The notes: a model not told the origin generated them from the sequence alone. A stretch of DNA of 60,000 bases from Cristatella mucedo (GCA_009760855.2 WPIO01000001.1:18877501-18937500); one strand, 5' to 3'; counted from the first letter of the stretch, positions 1 to 11,569 are shown. Made by a program: numbers and translations.

Positions 1-135
1 ACGAAGTCTGTTGGCTACCGAATGCGTACCGAAAGCCGCTTAGGCTGTGAGTGCGCTATACAAAACTCTCCTGCGTAACACCCACATGGTCTTTATGACT
101 TTGTGGAGTGACTGACGGAGATACATTACATAAGA
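1..135 (+). mobile_element. LINE-B 3' tail fragment
   Basis: This short block matches the 3' ends of the LINE-B copies near 7,540-7,660 and 11,780-11,910. All share the same order of short blocks: an 'aagtctgttggctaccg' start, a 'tacaaaactctcctgc' block and a 'tttgtggagt' block. No coding sequence remains. It runs directly into a LINE-A fragment. The family was assigned by comparison inside this window only. Confidence 0.5.
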
Positions 136-302
136 TCATCCGAGGAACCTCTCAAATATGGGGTACCTCAAGGCTCCTTGCTTGATCCGGTTCCTTTCAT
201 GGTTTATTCTCTCCCTATTGCCGATGTGAAAGAAAGGCACAGTGCAGGCTTTCACTTCTATGCAGATGGCACTCAGTTGTACCTTTGCCTTCAAGAGCAG
301 TG
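128..302 (+). mobile_element. LINE-A reverse transcriptase fragment
   Basis: The plus strand translates to the central reverse-transcriptase motifs of LINE-A: a KYGVPQGS block (motif B) followed by FHFYADGTQLY. The second aspartate of the catalytic YADD is replaced by glycine. The fragment is only about 58 codons, has lost both flanks and is non-functional. The best intact relative is at 45,004-46,236. Confidence 0.7.
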
Positions 303-1640
303 CTAAATCAAATGTATTATCATTATTAGCATTATTATTATTAGCCTCTGCATGCTGACTTTTTTCGCCCTGTTGATCTGTCTCAGGCAAATATCTTCCC
401 TGCCCTTCCATTCTACGTACCCAAGCCTTCATGAACTGTGGAATCGACAGAGCACGGTTTCTTCTTTCCTTTCTTGCAACTGCTACTGCTAAGTCGCATG
501 CCACAGACTTTGTTAGATAGCAAAACATTTGCTGTGCAAGCAATATCTATTTCTTAGGAGCTTCTGACCACCTCAGTTGCTTGATGTGCAAATACTTGCT
601 CTGCACAAGGATTAAAAATGACTTAAAATTAAGGCTGTCAGAATAAGCACATCAAGGTCATCCTTGTTTCTGGAGTATTCTGAATGTATATGTACTGTCG
701 CTCAAGTGCTATTATTTGACCTAGATCACTACTGGTCTGTCAAGCATTCATAAACTACCAAATCCCTTAGGTCCCAGAAACTTGACTTCTACCAACTTGC
801 CTACTTGGTCGGTCCAGTTTTTTCAAAATTGCTGTTTAAAAGTGTTCATTATAACAACCATGCATTTCTCGTTGTCTTTTGAAGTGTTGGCCAAGGTGCA
901 TGTTATAATGAGCAGCTTGCTTTAGCATCGTGCTCTTTCAAGCCATATAATTTTGATGGCTTTTTTGGGCCTCATGACTATGGATGGACTATATATAGAC
1001 CTCATAGGACTATAAATATTATGGGATATTTTTTTAATTTGTGTATCATTGTTTTATATTTCAGAGATTGCTTGAAATCAAGTTGCCATCTTGTTTATAA
1101 CCATAGCTCTGAGCCCCTGTCTTCAGAGATACAGAGAACAGATTTATTAGTTCATTTGGTATAGCTTAAGCCCTGGGAAATTTTCTGACCTTATGCTATG
1201 TATTACTGCTTGCTCGAGGCAAGTATTTTTCGGCTTTCAATTCAGTCCTTCAATTGCTCTGGATGTTCACGATAATTACTGCCTCAGTTTTGAAAAGTGC
1301 ATCCAAAAGACTGCCTGCTTATCACTTGATGCTTTCGACCCATGTCAGCAATTCTAAATTAATAAATATGTATCCCGTATGTTGTCCGCTGAGTCGGTCA
1401 CATTGCCAGCTCTTAAGGTTGATGACTGCAGCTCGGTACATTCGGCCAGCCACTGTTGCTAGCACTAACATTATTAGCTAGCTGCTGATTCGTTCCCTAA
1501 TATGTCACACCCTCGCCTTCCTTCTCTTGTGTGTGGGTATCCTGTAAAAGTGTGGGCTTAAAAACCTTTTATCTTGCCTTTCAACGGAAATCTGATTTGA
1601 TCCCAGATTATGAGACCTGAATTTCAGCGGCGCTTTTAAC
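303..1640. other. No recognised gene; one weak candidate exon
   Basis: I see no domain-bearing reading frame and no repeat family I recognise. A possible exon at 1065-1158 on the plus strand follows a pyrimidine-rich 'atatttcag' acceptor and ends before GT, with an open frame through it. Its peptide resembles nothing I know, so it is mentioned only as a possibility for the plus-strand gene seen at 9.3 kb. Confidence 0.3.
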
Positions 1641-4210
1641 CTGCAGGTAATAATAAAACACTTGATAAAGCGCCCTCAGAGAACTCAATCTCTTTCGATG
1701 AGCTTTAAATTTGCTGCAAAGGAAACACGATCGAATTGTTACCCGTGGCATGCTCAATAAACGACAAGAATAGCATGGTAAGGGGTGACATGCACAGGGT
1801 CAGCATGCAAGTATGGTTAGTGGTAGCATGCACAGTGTCAGCATGCATAAGCACGTATAGGTCAAATCATGGAGACCCTCTAAATGCTGTGTATAGGTGC
1901 GTTTTTGGTTTCTTTTTAAATGGTGTCAAGTCAGGGGATGTTGTGATGGCAGTCGGGAGTGAGTTCCTGGCTTTGGGAGCATGCGAACTAAATGCACGTT
2001 CTCCAAAGGATTTGAGGTTTGTACAACGTATGTCATGTTTGTAAGGCAGATGTCATTAATTCATGCGGCAAGGGAGTTGAGAGAATTCGACATGCTGGAG
2101 GGCTGGGAGGGATCGGAGCAAGGTGCAACTGAGTATCATCCCCAGAGAAGTGAATGCCTAGATTCTGCTTGGCAATCACATGGGCAAGAGAAGAGTATAA
2201 ACTGAAAAGAACAGGGCCGAGCAAGGAGCCCGGAGGTACCCCATATTTCGGCGGTTCCTCTGATGACCCTTGTCCATTCACATCAATACTTTGGAGTCTT
2301 CTATTCGGATAGGACCTGAACCATTGAAATGCAGTGCCACTAATTCTCTGGCGAGATGAGATAGCTCACGAAGGACTTAGTGATCGATAGTATCATAAGC
2401 TGCCGAAAGATCGAGTAGACAAGCAGAGATACTCTACCCATGTCTGCATTGCTAGGTAGGTCGCTATACACCCGAAGCAATGCTGACTTTGTGGAATGGT
2501 TAGATCTAAAACCAGACTGTAACTTAATAGCAATTTTTGAAGTTTCAATATATGAGCTCAGCTGGTCTGCCACGAATCGTTCTAGTGTTTTTGATAGGAA
2601 CGGTAGCAATAAGACTGGACGTAAGCTGCTCAAGTTCTCTTGGTCTAGTGTTCCTTGCTTGAGCAGAGGCCTGACTACAGTCTTTTTGGGAAGTGCTGGG
2701 ACGTTACCTGAGACCAATGACATATTAATAATGTTAGTTATGTATAACAGCAGCAGATCAATGCGTTATAGAAGCAGGACAATGGGAATTGGGTCCAAAA
2801 AGTACAGTTGTCTTCTTTGATTGGGATATGAACTTCACGACAAGGTCACTAGTGACCTCTTTGAGTGTAGACATTGAGGTGCTGCAAGGAATTAAGGAAC
2901 ATTTCAGTGGGGATGCTGCCATCGAAGAGATAGACTGCCTGATCTTGTCTATCTTCTTGACAAAGAACCTAGAGAAGCGATCAGCTACATCATCACAGGG
3001 ATCATTAGGTAAGGAGCTGGCCTGAGAGTGGTTGTGGAGATGGTTGATCGTTGACATCAACATTTTTTGATTGTCCATCATTGATTCAACCGTGTTTTTA
3101 TAGAAACTAGACTTGGCAATTGCTAGGATCAATTGGTACGGTCTATAGTAGTTCTTGTATGCCTGTCGATAGACAGTCAGTCCTGATCTTGAGTATCCTT
3201 TTTCAAGCTTTCGCTTAGTAGATCTGGTTTAATGTCTGTAGTAAACCATAGTCCTTCTGGGCAAGGGCACAGTGTGTTTAGTCAGAGGTGCAAACTCGTC
3301 GAGCATGTAAGCTATGGCCACAATGCATCAATGCACCAATGATGACAGGTCAGAAGGGGGATCGAGCAGCAGAGGCGAGGCAGATATTCTCACACGAACA
3401 GAATCAATGTCAAGGGTCTTGAGGTTTTGCAATTCACTGGTGATTTAAGAGGAAGAGGAGGAGGTCGGAAATTAGACTGAATGAGATCTGCATTTGGTCA
3501 GATAAGCAGGATTTGGTAATAATTGGTGATGACAAAGTGCAGCTGTATGAGAAAATGTGGTCAAGTGTGTCACCCTTGATGTGAGTAGGGCCATGCACGT
3601 GAGCCACAAGAGATAATGAGTCGGTCAATGTACAAAATTCAGTGCTGAAGGCGTCAGATAAGTTGTCAAAATAATGTTGAAATCACTCATAATGAGGAAG
3701 GATCGATTTCTCACATGCAGAATTAAAATGAGATCGGAAAAATCTAAGATAAAGGAGGACTTGGTACCTGGTGGGTGATATACTACTACTATGATCAGTA
3801 GCTTATTGTCGTGTGAAATCAAGACAATTTATTCGAAAGACTGCTTCGAGGGTATTGTAAATAGATTGAAGTTGAATTTCGAGTGATGGCAAGATCAATT
3901 AAAACTAGAGGTGGAGTTGATTATAGCAACTCCACCTCCAGTTTTGATTGATTTAAGGGTGTTAAAGAAGGAGAAATCAGTCGGGGTAGTGTCTTGTCAG
4001 TTTACGGATTTTAGCCAAGTTTTAGTCAAGGCGAGCAGTTCGAGACCATTTTCAGAAATAAGGTCACTTATTACTAGGGGTTTATTGCACATTGAGCGAG
4101 GATTCCAAAAGCAAACGTTAAGTTGGGCCGCCGGAGTTATGACAGGCCTAATGACCGCTAAGTTAGAGAGATTCACAGTGACGCATGTGAGAGAACATGC
4201 TGAGCTGTTC
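1640..4210 (-). mobile_element. LINE-A (L2/CR1-like non-LTR retrotransposon), long degenerate copy
   Basis: This is the longest copy of the dominant LINE in the window, read on the minus strand. From its 5' side it shows an apurinic-type endonuclease (about 4,150-3,430: LLALTKTWL, GGGVAII, VVVYHPPG, SDFNI and HVHGPTHIKG blocks), a linker, then reverse transcriptase (about 2,720-2,050: VRPLLK, FLSKTLERFVADQLS, FRSNHST, YGVPPGS, and GDDTQLH in place of YADD). It ends with the LINE-A 3' untranslated region and a TAA-rich tail at about 1,650. Stops and frameshifts occur throughout. Compared with the 45-46 kb copy, several hundred bases between the YADD region and the C-terminus are deleted near 2,040. 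Family name is from motif recognition: the AFDTIDH/YADDTQLY style is typical of L2/CR1 clades. Confidence 0.85.
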
Positions 4211-4870
4211 GAGACTATGCTATGAATGCCGAACGAGCAGGGAGGCAGCTCGAAGTTCCTGCCAAACGAGTGGTATCTAGGCTGGCAGCCCCGGCCACCC
4301 CTGCGGCTCTGGGCGCTTTTCTTTTGTTAATGCATAATTCACAAATCTTAGCAATAGCATTAAAATCTAGGAATGCATTTGAACTACGATAAGGAAGACC
4401 TTAGAACTTTGATCTGTGGCAATTTAAAAACTCAAGCAATTTCAGGCAATTTTGCTAACTGTACCGTACAGTCACTTACAGACCGCGAGTCCTTTATATT
4501 CACCCACTTCAAACTGGGGCATTCTTTTTTACCCAACTTCTGAAGCTTCATGTACTCCTTTGTTTTTCGACAGCCACACTTCTCTGAAGTCCTCACTTCA
4601 AGTCATGCTTATCGCTCTCGGCATGCTGCTTTTCACAAGTCGACGAGTTATCTTCATGTATGGCAGCTACATATCTCTTGCTCCTCCTCACTCCATTTAA
4701 GTCGTGTGCTGTACAGAGATCTGGTTAGGCTGTAAAGTAATATAACACTGAAGATATGTGTATAACAGCAGAGCAGCCATAGCAGCTGTCACTTGACTGC
4801 AACCAGGCAATGACTAATTGTCAGCTGTGGGGCTCTAAACCGCGATCTTGATCGTGAAGCACAAGCACGC
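4211..4870. other. No recognised feature
   Basis: The stretch has mixed composition. A short open frame at 4,452-4,700 has no recognisable motif and is best regarded as chance. Confidence 0.4.
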
Positions 4871-4874
4871 TGTG

Positions 4875-5058
4875 CCGATGGGTTAGCCGCGGTGGTACAC
4901 TAGGTAAGGCGGTTGCTTTCGCGACCTCGGTCCCGAGATCGTGGGTTCGATTCCTGCAGTAGGCGATTCTTTATCTCTACTGCAAGCAGTGGTGATAGCC
5001 GTAAAGGCTTTTCTGTTGCTATACAAAAAAGAGGCTGTTTAATCAGCTAGGACTTACT
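4875..5058 (+). mobile_element. tRNA-derived SINE, family 2
   Basis: The head carries pol III-type internal promoter boxes, an A-box-like 'ggtggtacactaggtaagg' and a B-box 'gtgggttcgattcctgc', as in a tRNA. The tail contains the block 'agcagtggtgatagccgtaa' and ends near 'gaggctgtttaatcagct'. The same head and tail occur inverted at 28,318-28,490 and 33,902-34,074, and a diverged copy lies at 11,935-12,120. Dispersed copies and the added tail argue for a SINE rather than a functional tRNA gene. Confidence 0.7.
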
Positions 5059-6600
5059 TAATATTCAGAGGTGAAATGATGCTGAGCTGATCCAGCAGCC
5101 TCATTTATTTGACCGCTGAGGAGCTTTGGTGGCCGTCGCCACTTGCAGCATGGCATTTGTAGCAATGGCGCGGTGCTGCACTCGAACTCATGACCCGCCA
5201 CGTGTCGTCAAGTGCTAGCCACTTGGTTCAGTGGCTGTTGTGTAGATTTGTGTGGAGTTGTGGTGGTTTTCAAGACTCTTTGTTGTCAGATGCAAAGCAA
5301 GCTGTTTTGAGTCTCACGATGGGTGCGGGGCCCATGGGTACTAGACGTAGCCAGCTAACTAAAGGAGAACCTCATGTGGGAAGCTATCTACGATGAAGGA
5401 AGCTGGTTGTCCGACTGGGTTGCTCTGTCGCTATGTGCCAGCCTTTGTCTGCAGTGTCAGTTGCATGCATGCAATGCTGCACCACAGTAATAATAAACCG
5501 TAGCTGCTTTCTATGTGAAGTGAACTTTGACTTTTGAAACTGCAACAACCGCCCCTACTGCCGTTCAGTCCTTTTCCTGCTAGTGCACCCGTGCTTGCTA
5601 GTTATAGATAGCAACTGTTGTAGCAGCAGGATATCAAAAACTAGCTGCGCTTGCATGGGTTTATGCGGTGCAAATGAACTTCCCCTTGTTAGAGCCGGCA
5701 TGCGAAAACTCACTGGGTTGTTTTTGGCAAGGGAGACACTCTGACTGGGTGTGCGTCGTCGTTTAAACAATGTAGTTTAGATTATAGTTTTTCTATTTCA
5801 AAAAGTTTCAACGGTGATCAGCTCATAGATTTGTCAAGATACCTACATCCTCCCCAATTTTAGTGGGCCTCTTGACACGACTTTGTGTGTTTTGCTATTT
5901 TAACTGGTGGAACTGCTCTCAATTGCATCATTGGTATAACCTCATAGCACAATTAACTATTGCTGTACCTCATTTATCTGCTCGTGCTAACAGCTAGTCG
6001 TAACCGTGAAGATTATGGCACATTCAGTTATCTAACATTCGTAACATGCATGAACCGTGAATAAACTATTCTAGCAAAACTATAGTAGCCGGGTGGAGTA
6101 GGACCGACCTGTTATTCCCAGTGCTACCCTCGTGTCAGCAACTTAAGAGTACTATTGAGGCTGCATCTATGCTTTGAAGTTAGAATTGACTTCTCGTGAG
6201 CCTCTCCACGAAAATTTCTCTCCTTGAATTGGAGCTGCCTTGGCAGGAACACCGATCGAACTTGAGAGCTTAATATCGAGTTATTTAATGTAATAGATAT
6301 TTAATCATTACTATTATGGCAATTATATTTCATCGATGTCATGCTTACATTATGCCCATTGTGATATTTGTAGTCCCACTATTAGGGTGCAGCTATTACA
6401 TGTGGCATGTCAAAAAATCAGGAAACATTTACGAATTTGCACGTTTAGATTCATGGTTGCATTGTCGTTAGTGAAATGGGACGTTGAATACTCATAGGTG
6501 AAATGGGGCCTTTAATTCTCACTTCTATATTGACTATACCCTCCTGTATTTGTCATTTAACCCATCGGAATGTGCCAATACATCTGATATGCTACATGCT
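5059..6600. other. No recognised gene
   Basis: I found no coding signature on either strand. A weak antisense tRNA-like block occurs near 5,180-5,240. The remainder is AT-rich unique-looking sequence. Confidence 0.4.
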
Positions 6601-6619
6601 TGCCTTGGGAGTAATTCGG

Positions 6620-7660
6620 TCCTGGATGTCGGTCAATTTTCATAATCTGGCAATTATAAAACCGAACTCCTACTCCTAGGACGGCCCAAGTCTGCTACTG
6701 GACTAAGGGACTTTTCTCTTCTGTGTGATGCTGTAGAGCAATCGTCGTCATAGGCTTGGAATGCTGGTGTCCTCAGTGATAAATGCTTAAGTTTTGAAAG
6801 CTTCGTTAGGAAGACTGCTTCCACAGCTAGCGATCACGTTTGATTACGGTTTAAGATTAGGGACTGTCTATCACGAAGGCTGGCTAAAGAACTTGCTAGC
6901 TGATTGGTTTTGTCTAGACTAGACTTCTGCTAGTCAGTTTTAGCTGGGCTACCAATAAAGTCATTGAGGCTGTGCACCTGCCGATGAATACATAGCTATT
7001 TAACAAATCCCAGAAGCTCAGCCATGTGAGGCTGAAGAAGCTGCGATGGCTCTTTGTCGATTAATAAGTACAGGGCGAAATTCCGGCTCTGGTTCATAAG
7101 GCCCTTCATTGGCTTAGCTCCTTCATACCTAGCTGAAGTGCTGCGCCAGTGCTCAGGCTCCTCGTGCTCTCTCAGGCTCCTCGTGCTCTCTCAGGCTCCT
7201 CGTGCTCTCTCAGGCTCCTCGTGCTCTCTCAGGCTCCTCGTGCTCTCTCAGGCTCCTCGTGCTCTCTCAGGCTCCTCGTGCTCTCTCAGGTCTTCTAAGG
7301 TATATAAATTAGCTGTTCCATTTTTATCCGTAAATACCGTGTACAACAGAAACGTTTGTTGTGCAGACTCTAAATTGGGAAACTCACTTCCACAATTCTT
7401 ACGCAGCATCATCTACTCACCTGTTGCCGACTGTGGGTCATCCTTTCCAGCCGTCCTGAGCTCCATTTTCCATGCTGCTCACTTCCCCGACTGCCCTCCT
7501 GATTCAGCAGTGCTTTTTGCTTATTCTTTATAGACTGAGATGAACTTTGTTGGGTACCGTATTAGCAGCTAAAGTCACGTAAGCTTTGGGTGTGCTATAG
7601 AGAACTTTCAAGCAAACCGACCACTTGGTCATTCTGGATTTGTGGAGTTTCAGATGGAGA
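6620..7660 (+). mobile_element. LINE-B degenerate reverse transcriptase C-terminus and 3' tail
   Basis: Read across frames on the plus strand, this contains the post-YADD part of a non-LTR reverse transcriptase: a KTELLLLGRPKS block (about 6,660), a LSDKCLSFESFV block (about 6,770), LSRRLAKELAS (about 6,875), LSRLDFC (about 6,915) and GLAPSYLAEVL (about 7,110). A tandem 19-bp repeat and the C-terminal LGNSLPQFLRS block (about 7,375) follow, then the family 3' tail. Many stops and shifts make it non-functional. Comparison with the antisense copy at 34,697-35,225 defines the family. Confidence 0.75.
7157..7289 (+). repeat. 19-bp minisatellite, 7 copies
   Basis: Seven essentially identical head-to-tail copies of the unit 'gctcctcgtgctctctcag'. 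The unit is the LINE-B coding segment for SPRAL-S, present once in the copy at about 35,020-35,045. It is therefore an expansion inside a dead LINE rather than an independent satellite. Confidence 0.9.
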
Positions 7661-8400
7661 TACAGTGCATTGCAATGGTTTGCAGAGGTCTCTCGGCTGG
7701 TTGAAACTTATCGTTAGGCTACTCGTTAGATGGGTAGATAAAAATGGAAGAGCCTGCCCGTGGCAGTCAGGCAGAACGACTGTCTCCTGATCGGTGATTT
7801 ATGGTGGGTGAGCCTTTGTGCAGCTAACATTTTCAAATTGATTATGGGAAGCCTGCAAAAAATCACGGACACCTTGTTATAAAAAAGGCATAATTACAAC
7901 GCCCATTAGTGCATGCAGTAAAATCTACAGAAATGGCAGCCGCTGCAAGGATCGTTAGGTTTTTAGCTCTGTTTTAAAGTCATGGTGTGTTAGTAACTAG
8001 ACAGCTCCTGACTTTATCTGCAGGACTTGATTGATTAGAGACAGCTCAACCACTAGATTCTGGGAAGCAGGTGCTATGAGAGGACACGTGATATGTAAGT
8101 ATTTCAGTTAATTGAGGCGACAAAGAGAATGAAGAATCCTAAAAGTGAGTGGCATTAAAGCCAATGTGCTGATTGATGGGGAGTTTTGAAGGTCCAGAAA
8201 GAAACATGGTAGTCTGATGAGCATTTCTGACGTTCAGGACAAGCAAGCCTAGCTGCCGATTTCTTCACCTTCTGTCAGCATCTTATTGCACAGGCAGAAG
8301 ACCAGCAAAGAAATAGTGACATAAATGAATGTAGGTGAAAAGTAGCAACGCTTGAATTACCCTCTGGTTGTGGTACCGTTATCTAAGCATTCCCATAGTT
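7661..8400. other. No recognised feature
   Basis: No coding signature, RNA gene or repeat family was recognised in this stretch. Confidence 0.4.
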
Positions 8401-8662
8401 TTCTATATTAAGTATTATATAGCAGAATGTAGGCAGACTTGACTGTAGAGTTGAAGTGGTAATATAGTAAAGGGTTATTTGGAACACGGCATTCAGATTC
8501 TGTGCAAGGGCTACATGGGATATGCTGATAGAGCCTATTCTGAAGGTTAGACGTGATATTTTTTGAGTGACATTAGGTTTGCCTACAGCTAATAGAAATT
8601 TGTTATCATCATTTAATGAGAGAAAGTAAGCTGCCATCCAAGTTTTAATGTCAGCATTACAA
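8400..8662 (-). mobile_element. LINE-A reverse transcriptase fragment
   Basis: The minus strand encodes the segment after YADD in LINE-A: the LNDDNKFLLAVGKP, LTFRIGSISIS and LAQNLNAVFQ blocks, followed by the equivalent of the SSTVKSAYFQLHNI region. It is truncated at both ends. Confidence 0.7.
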
Positions 8663-8696
8663 AACTGCGATGAAACTTAAGAGGAGGGAGAGAGCA

Positions 8697-8815
8697 GGGG
8701 ACAGAGAGAGAGAGAGAGACAGAGAGAGAGAGAGAGACAGACAGAGACAGACAGAGAGAAAGAGATACAGAGAGACGGAGAGAGAAAAGAAATATATTTA
8801 AAAGAGAAAGAGAGG
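8697..8815. repeat. GA-rich simple repeat
   Basis: An impure (GA)n tract interspersed with GACA units. It generates artificial Ser/Leu-rich open frames on the opposite strand. Confidence 0.9.
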
Positions 8816-8914
8816 CAGAGCTTAACAAAGAGGCAGTGATCCTATAATAAGCAGCCACTCTTCAAGCTGTTCATGAGCTGGCTAGTTGGGGAGTGTCACC
8901 TATGAATGATATCT

Positions 8915-9135
8915 CTTTCTAGGCGCTTTACATTTGCTGCAAAACTGCACAACTCCACAACTAGCATGTCACTCCTAACCATATTATTCATTTTGTTTGT
9001 TTTTCAAGCATGATTTTACTTACCATTTAATTGCATTTCCCTTTGCAGCAAATGTAAAGCGCCTAGAAAGAGATTAAGTTCTCTGAGGGTGTTTTATCAA
9101 GTGCATTATTGTTATTGTTATTATAATGATTCGCA
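8915..9135 (+). mobile_element. LINE-A 3' end, with inverted tail fragment at its left edge
   Basis: The plus-strand block at about 8,960-9,135 is the LINE-A 3' untranslated end: 'tgtcactcctaaccatatt', then 'cagcaaatgtaaagcgcc', an AGAGA/TCTCT hairpin and an ATT-rich tail. At 8,918-8,950 the same tail segment occurs inverted, so the block is bounded by inverted copies of about 33 bp. Confidence 0.7.
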
Positions 9136-9348
9136 AAAGCGCTTGAGAGATTTTATTGTTTCGTTACATTTCTGCTGCTACAGCTGCCTCCCTAGCATCA
9201 GCCATCTTCTTTGCTACGAATGAAGAAATAAAACAGTCTCAATTGCCTGAGTACTGTGTGCGGAGTGCTCAGCTTGGTGCTCAGCATACACTTCTCCATC
9301 GATCAGTTGTGGATGAGTGGTTATCAATCTTTTTATTCTGTACTGCAG

Positions 9349-9532
9349 GATTGACATGCTGATTACTTGTGGTTCAGATGCGGCCATCAAATTATGGGAC
9401 TTGAGCAAGATGGTGCAGCCACAAGGGGGCATGGGCTCGGCACTTAGTCAGCATAGCTACGACCACAGTGTAGCTTTGACATCAGCTAACCTGCTGCTCG
9501 GGGAATGCCAAGTTCATTCGGGTAGTATCAGG
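9349..9532 (+). CDS. WD40-repeat protein, internal exon
   Basis: An internal coding exon of 184 bases. It follows a pyrimidine-rich acceptor ending in 'tactgcag' and precedes the strong donor GTAAGAAA. It is open in the frame starting with ATT at 9,350 (61 codons) and ends in phase 0. The peptide begins LITCGSDAAIKLWDLSKM, the classic WD40 blade ending (G-S-D, then I-K-L-W-D), then continues through an HSYDHSVALTSANLLL-GE segment into VHSGSIR. WD40 blades form a propeller used as a protein-interaction scaffold. The phase-0 donor fits the next exon at 10,887. I could not identify the orthologue, and upstream exons are not apparent in this window. Confidence 0.7.
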
Positions 9533-9742
9533 GTAAGAAAGGGCACCGAATCCAGCTTTGTGGCTTTGTTTTCTACCTGCTGGCTGCATGTTGTATTACT
9601 ATCAGGCATCTTATCCATCTTGTAGCACATCATCGTGCAATCGCAGCTGCACTGACTTGTATTTGTAGCTGAATGCAGTCCAGTCATGCAAGAAAGGGAA
9701 GTCGTGCAAAAAAATGTTAGGTTAACTCTCGGATCGTAGCAA

Positions 9743-10738
9743 TAATAATAATAATCATAATACACTTGATAAAGCACCCTCAGAGAACTCAATCTCTTTC
9801 TAGGCGCCTTACATTTTCTGCAAAAAGAAACGCGATTGAATGGTGAGTAATATCACGCTTGGTAAACAACATGAACAACACGGTTAAGGATAATATGCAC
9901 TGGGTCAGTATGCAACTGTGGTTAGTGGCACCATGCACAGTGTCAGCATGCATGAGCACATAAAGGACGAATCACAGGGACCCACAAAAGGCTGTCCTAA
10001 ATAGGTGCGTTTTTTAAGTTCTTTTTAAATGTGGTCAAGTCAGGGGATGTTGTGACATCAGTCGGGAGTGAGTTCCAGGTTTTGGGAGCATACGAACTAA
10101 ATGCATGGTCTCCAAAGGATTTGAGGTTTGTGCGAGGTATTTGTAAGCAGTCAGATTCCGAAAAGCGGGTGGTACGATGCTTATCCTGGTGGGGGAGTAG
10201 ATCTGAGAAATAGGCTGGAGTCTAAGAATGAAGTGACCTGAAAGTGAGTCACCGAACCTTGAAGTCGATCTGTTCCTTGACTGGTAGCCAGTGCAGGTCG
10301 GTTAGAAGTGGTGTGGTGTAGCAACTGCGATGCTTGCGACCTACAAGCCTGGCTGCAGAGAGAGGTATGCACCAGCTGGAAGGACCTGATTGCACATGCC
10401 TGTAGGCTAGCAAGCAGTGAGTTACAGAAGTCAAGACGGGGTGTTACAAATGCATTCACCAACTTAGATGTGGTTTCCCTGTCTGATCTTCCCTGGTTTT
10501 CCTCTCTGTTTCCCTCTCTGTCTAAGCCCGAATTTAAGCAATATTATGTAGCTTAAAGTAGGCAGACTTGACTGTGGAGCTGATGTGGTCGTCTAACGAA
10601 AGGTCACTTTGGAGCATGACACCTTGATCTCGTGCAGATTCAAGAGGAAATATGCTGGCAGAGCCGATTTTTAGCGTTTGCCTTTCCAATTTCTGAATCA
10701 CACTTGCTATGGGTAACTCTGGGATCAACTTGCTACCT
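9743..10738 (-). mobile_element. LINE-A, 5'-truncated copy in the WD40 intron
   Basis: The 3' tail is at 9,743 with TAA repeats and the hairpin; coding sequence extends leftward in element sense from about 10,730. Recognisable blocks are IQKLERQTLKIGSASI-PLESAR, LDDHISSTVKSAYFKLHNI and LDFCNSLLA. A short run of CTCTG-like units (about 10,478-10,523) interrupts the frame. The element is antisense to the surrounding WD40 gene. Confidence 0.8.
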
Positions 10739-10886
10739 ATTCTGGCCCTTTAATCTAGGGTGTTATTCTAACACATGTTTCGAACGTTGTGCCTCATTAG
10801 CTTTAACCCTGCCGCTTGTGAAAAAAATGTGTCTGCATCCTTTCTCCTAATTCATTCAGTTCAGACTCTGTTCTGTTTGATTTTAG

Positions 10887-10952
10887 ATGGCAGTTGCATT
10901 CAGTGATGGCTTTGTTTCTATTGCTGACGACCTCTGCCTCGTTATCTGGAAG
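10887..10952 (+). CDS. WD40-repeat protein, next internal exon
   Basis: A 66-base exon (22 codons) in phase 0 on both sides. It is preceded by 'ttctgtttgattttag' and followed by the consensus donor GTAAGTAA. The peptide contains VAFSDGFVSIADDLCLVIWK, a further WD40 blade (D-x-x-x-V-S-x-A-D-D, then L-V-I-W). It joins exactly in frame to the exon ending at 9,532, so the pair almost certainly belongs to one gene with an intron of about 1.35 kb. Confidence 0.7.
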
Positions 10953-11102
10953 GTAAGTAAAAATCATGCTTATCTCTCTGCTGAAAAAATAAACTACACT
11001 TAAATTATATCGATGATGTAGGTATTGCCACATGTGTTTTTTGGAAAATATGTGAATTAAACTGACTTAAATTATATTCATTAAATCTATTTTGTCGTCT
11101 AG

Positions 11103-11168
11103 CGTTTAAGTGCCTCTTGCAAGGCCAGCCGGAGACACATGGCAGCACACGAAACGTTCCTACCATAG
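11103..11168 (+). CDS. Possible downstream exon of the WD40 gene (uncertain)
   Basis: Follows the acceptor 'tttgtcgtctag' and continues the phase-0 frame of the preceding exon for 21 codons to a TAG. The peptide has no WD40 character, so it could be a terminal exon or a chance open stretch. A competing candidate lies at 12,408-12,490. Confidence 0.2.
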   Translation, partial: RLSASCKASRRHMAAHETFLP

Positions 11169-11382
11169 GTCCTAATCGCTACGAGTCCACAAGTGCAGTG
11201 TCATCGGAGAAATGCTGTCTTTACTCGTTAGTAGTCCTTCCCGGATCAGTCAGCAACTGATTCAGCCTCGACCGGTCGTGCTTTGAGAAAAGCCTTAACC
11301 TGGCCGCTATGTGACAGGATACTTGGCTAAGTCCACTTTCCATAACCATGCAACTTCCTACTGATGCTTCCACGTCTTGCTG

Positions 11383-11545
11383 CCCTAGTTTGGCCCAGGG
11401 GTTATGGTATTCTCCTTTAGCGATCGAGGTCAAGATGAATGCTTTTGATGACCGAGGTTGTGGGCTCGTGCCTTTCGATATATGTGAAGTACCTGTATAG
11501 AGATTAAGTTCTCTTAGTTCTATATAAATATATTACATTAATATT
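11383..11545 (+). mobile_element. tRNA-derived SINE, family 1, degenerate
   Basis: Has an A-box-like region ('ctagtttggcccaggggtta'), a B-box-like 'gttgtgggctcg', and the hairpin tail 'agagattaagttctct' followed by 'atataaata'. Better copies lie at 38,236-38,379 (minus) and 54,227-54,366 (plus). Confidence 0.55.
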
Positions 11546-11569
11546 CCTATTATTTTATTAAACTTTCCT

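Noticed and set aside
3909-3940. Short hairpin GGTGGAGTTG...CAACTCCACC as a regulatory site
   Set aside because: It falls in the LINE-A endonuclease-coding block (GGGVAII region) and is explained by the coding sequence.
4875-5058. Functional tRNA gene
   Set aside because: A- and B-boxes are good but the segment has a long non-tRNA tail shared with dispersed copies and no convincing complete cloverleaf; classified as a SINE.
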